A DNA stretch of 33,116 nucleotides. Origin: Candidatus Auribacter fodinae (lineage in GTDB: Bacteria > Auribacterota > Auribacteria > Auribacterales > Auribacteraceae). The notes beneath the pieces are model-generated. The model did no database searches. It saw nothing but the letters and a program-made list of their open reading frames with translations, and was not told the origin of the DNA. This document shows positions 32,704 through 33,116 of this stretch, one piece after another (positions within the stretch are counted from its first letter, which is position 1; the number at the start of each line of letters is the position of its first letter). The translations under genes and the position numbers were made by a program. The DNA lies in the NCBI GenBank assembly GCA_003599815.1, contig QZJZ01000039.1, positions 1 through 33,116 on the forward strand, given 5' to 3'.

Positions 32704-33116
32704 TGTATTTCCCCATTCTGCACATTAACCGTCTCACCACTCTGTTTCACAACCGATAAGCCACCGTCCGGCATGACTGCTTGTATCACACCGCTAGATT
32801 TTCCATCAGGACCATTAAATAGTATAATCCGGCTAATACTTGAACAATATGCCTGCCATCGGGCAAATAGTTGATCATATGCACCCTTTTTTAATGCTTC
32901 ATAAGATCTATCAAGATGTTCCAGCAGTTTTGCGCATACCTGATAACGATTGAGCTGTTTCCCTGCCGCAACGCGCAACGATACTGCCGGATATGTAATG
33001 TCACTAAAAAAAACTTCCGGCTGGTTGATATTTAAGCCTATACCCATAACAGCCCAGCAGATCCTGTCACTCTGCGACTGTGTTTCGATAAGCACACCAG
33101 CAATTTTTCTCTCTTT
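32700..33116 (-). CDS. birA: Biotin-[acetyl-CoA-carboxylase] ligase, C-terminal part (cut by window edge)
   Basis: The frame is open to base 33116, so only the C-terminal 138 residues are visible. The GTG at 33095 is not the true start because the frame reads KIAGVLIETQS across it, which is the conserved 'RKIAGIL.E' biotin/AMP site of biotin protein ligases. It continues with WAVMGIGLNINQP, the 'G.GINV/LN' block, then the C-terminal SH3-like domain (SGVIQAVMPDGGLSV). The enzyme attaches biotin to the carboxyl carrier protein BCCP. Whether an N-terminal DNA-binding domain is present cannot be seen. It overlaps coaX by 4 bases and is translationally coupled to it. Confidence 0.88.
   Translation of the reverse strand, partial: KERKIAGVLIETQSQSDRICWAVMGIGLNINQPEVFFSDITYPAVSLRVAAGKQLNRYQVCAKLLEHLDRSYEALKKGAYDQLFARWQAYCSSISRIILFNGPDGKSSGVIQAVMPDGGLSVVKQSGETVNVQNGEIQ

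Overview
The window looks like chromosomal DNA of a Gram-negative bacterium with moderately low GC. Support comes from TatA/TatC, an RND efflux pump with its periplasmic adaptor, a lipobox protein, a PEP-CTERM surface protein with a PEP-CTERM-type sugar transferase, and a prepilin peptidase. Sigma-70-like promoters and AGGAGG-type ribosome binding sites are common. Exported proteins with unusual domain mixes together with PEP-CTERM would fit an Omnitrophota-like or PVC-adjacent lineage, but that placement is weak inference. There is no rRNA, CRISPR array, intact insertion sequence, prophage or plasmid gene. Most of the window is compact housekeeping DNA.

Layout. (1) 1-1802, plus strand: the 3' end of a Ppx/GppA phosphatase gene, tatA, tatC, a tRNA-Ala(CGC) with its own TTGACA promoter, and a 45-residue lipoprotein gene. 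(2) 8686 down to 1804, minus strand: a branched-chain amino acid operon ilvB-ilvN-ilvC-leuA, running into aroE, a prepilin peptidase and a YkgJ-type cysteine-cluster protein. (3) 14577 down to 8963, minus: tsaB-alr-HDOD protein-883-residue signalling protein that joins GAF, PP2C phosphatase, anti-sigma kinase and STAS domains in one chain. (4) 16463 down to 14657, minus: a family 2 glycosyltransferase and a membrane-anchored transglutaminase-like protein. (5) 22601 down to 16586, minus: a signal-peptide-bearing methyltransferase followed by an RND adaptor and pump, each junction a 4-base ATGA overlap. (6) 25194 down to 22727, minus: a PEP-CTERM protein and a PEP-CTERM/EPS-type sugar transferase. 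(7) 25679 onward: trxB (+), a DHH phosphoesterase and a Tat-exported aldo/keto reductase-like protein (-), a CDF metal transporter (+), a degenerate REP-type transposase-like protein (-), a GlmU-like nucleotidyltransferase (+), coaX and a cut birA (-).

How the parts connect. The Tat translocase at the left end has a clear predicted client in the window, the aldo/keto reductase with an RR-x-FLKK signal. The sugar transferase, glycosyltransferase, PEP-CTERM protein and GlmU-like enzyme point to an exopolysaccharide or envelope programme, although no exosortase is present here. The most unusual items are the exported methyltransferase coupled to an RND pump, the single-chain partner-switch protein, the RAYT-like protein that has lost its catalytic residues, the four-cysteine insertion in IlvB, and the aldo/keto reductase with Trp in place of its catalytic His. 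All four convergent gene pairs abut or overlap, and I saw no convincing intrinsic terminator.
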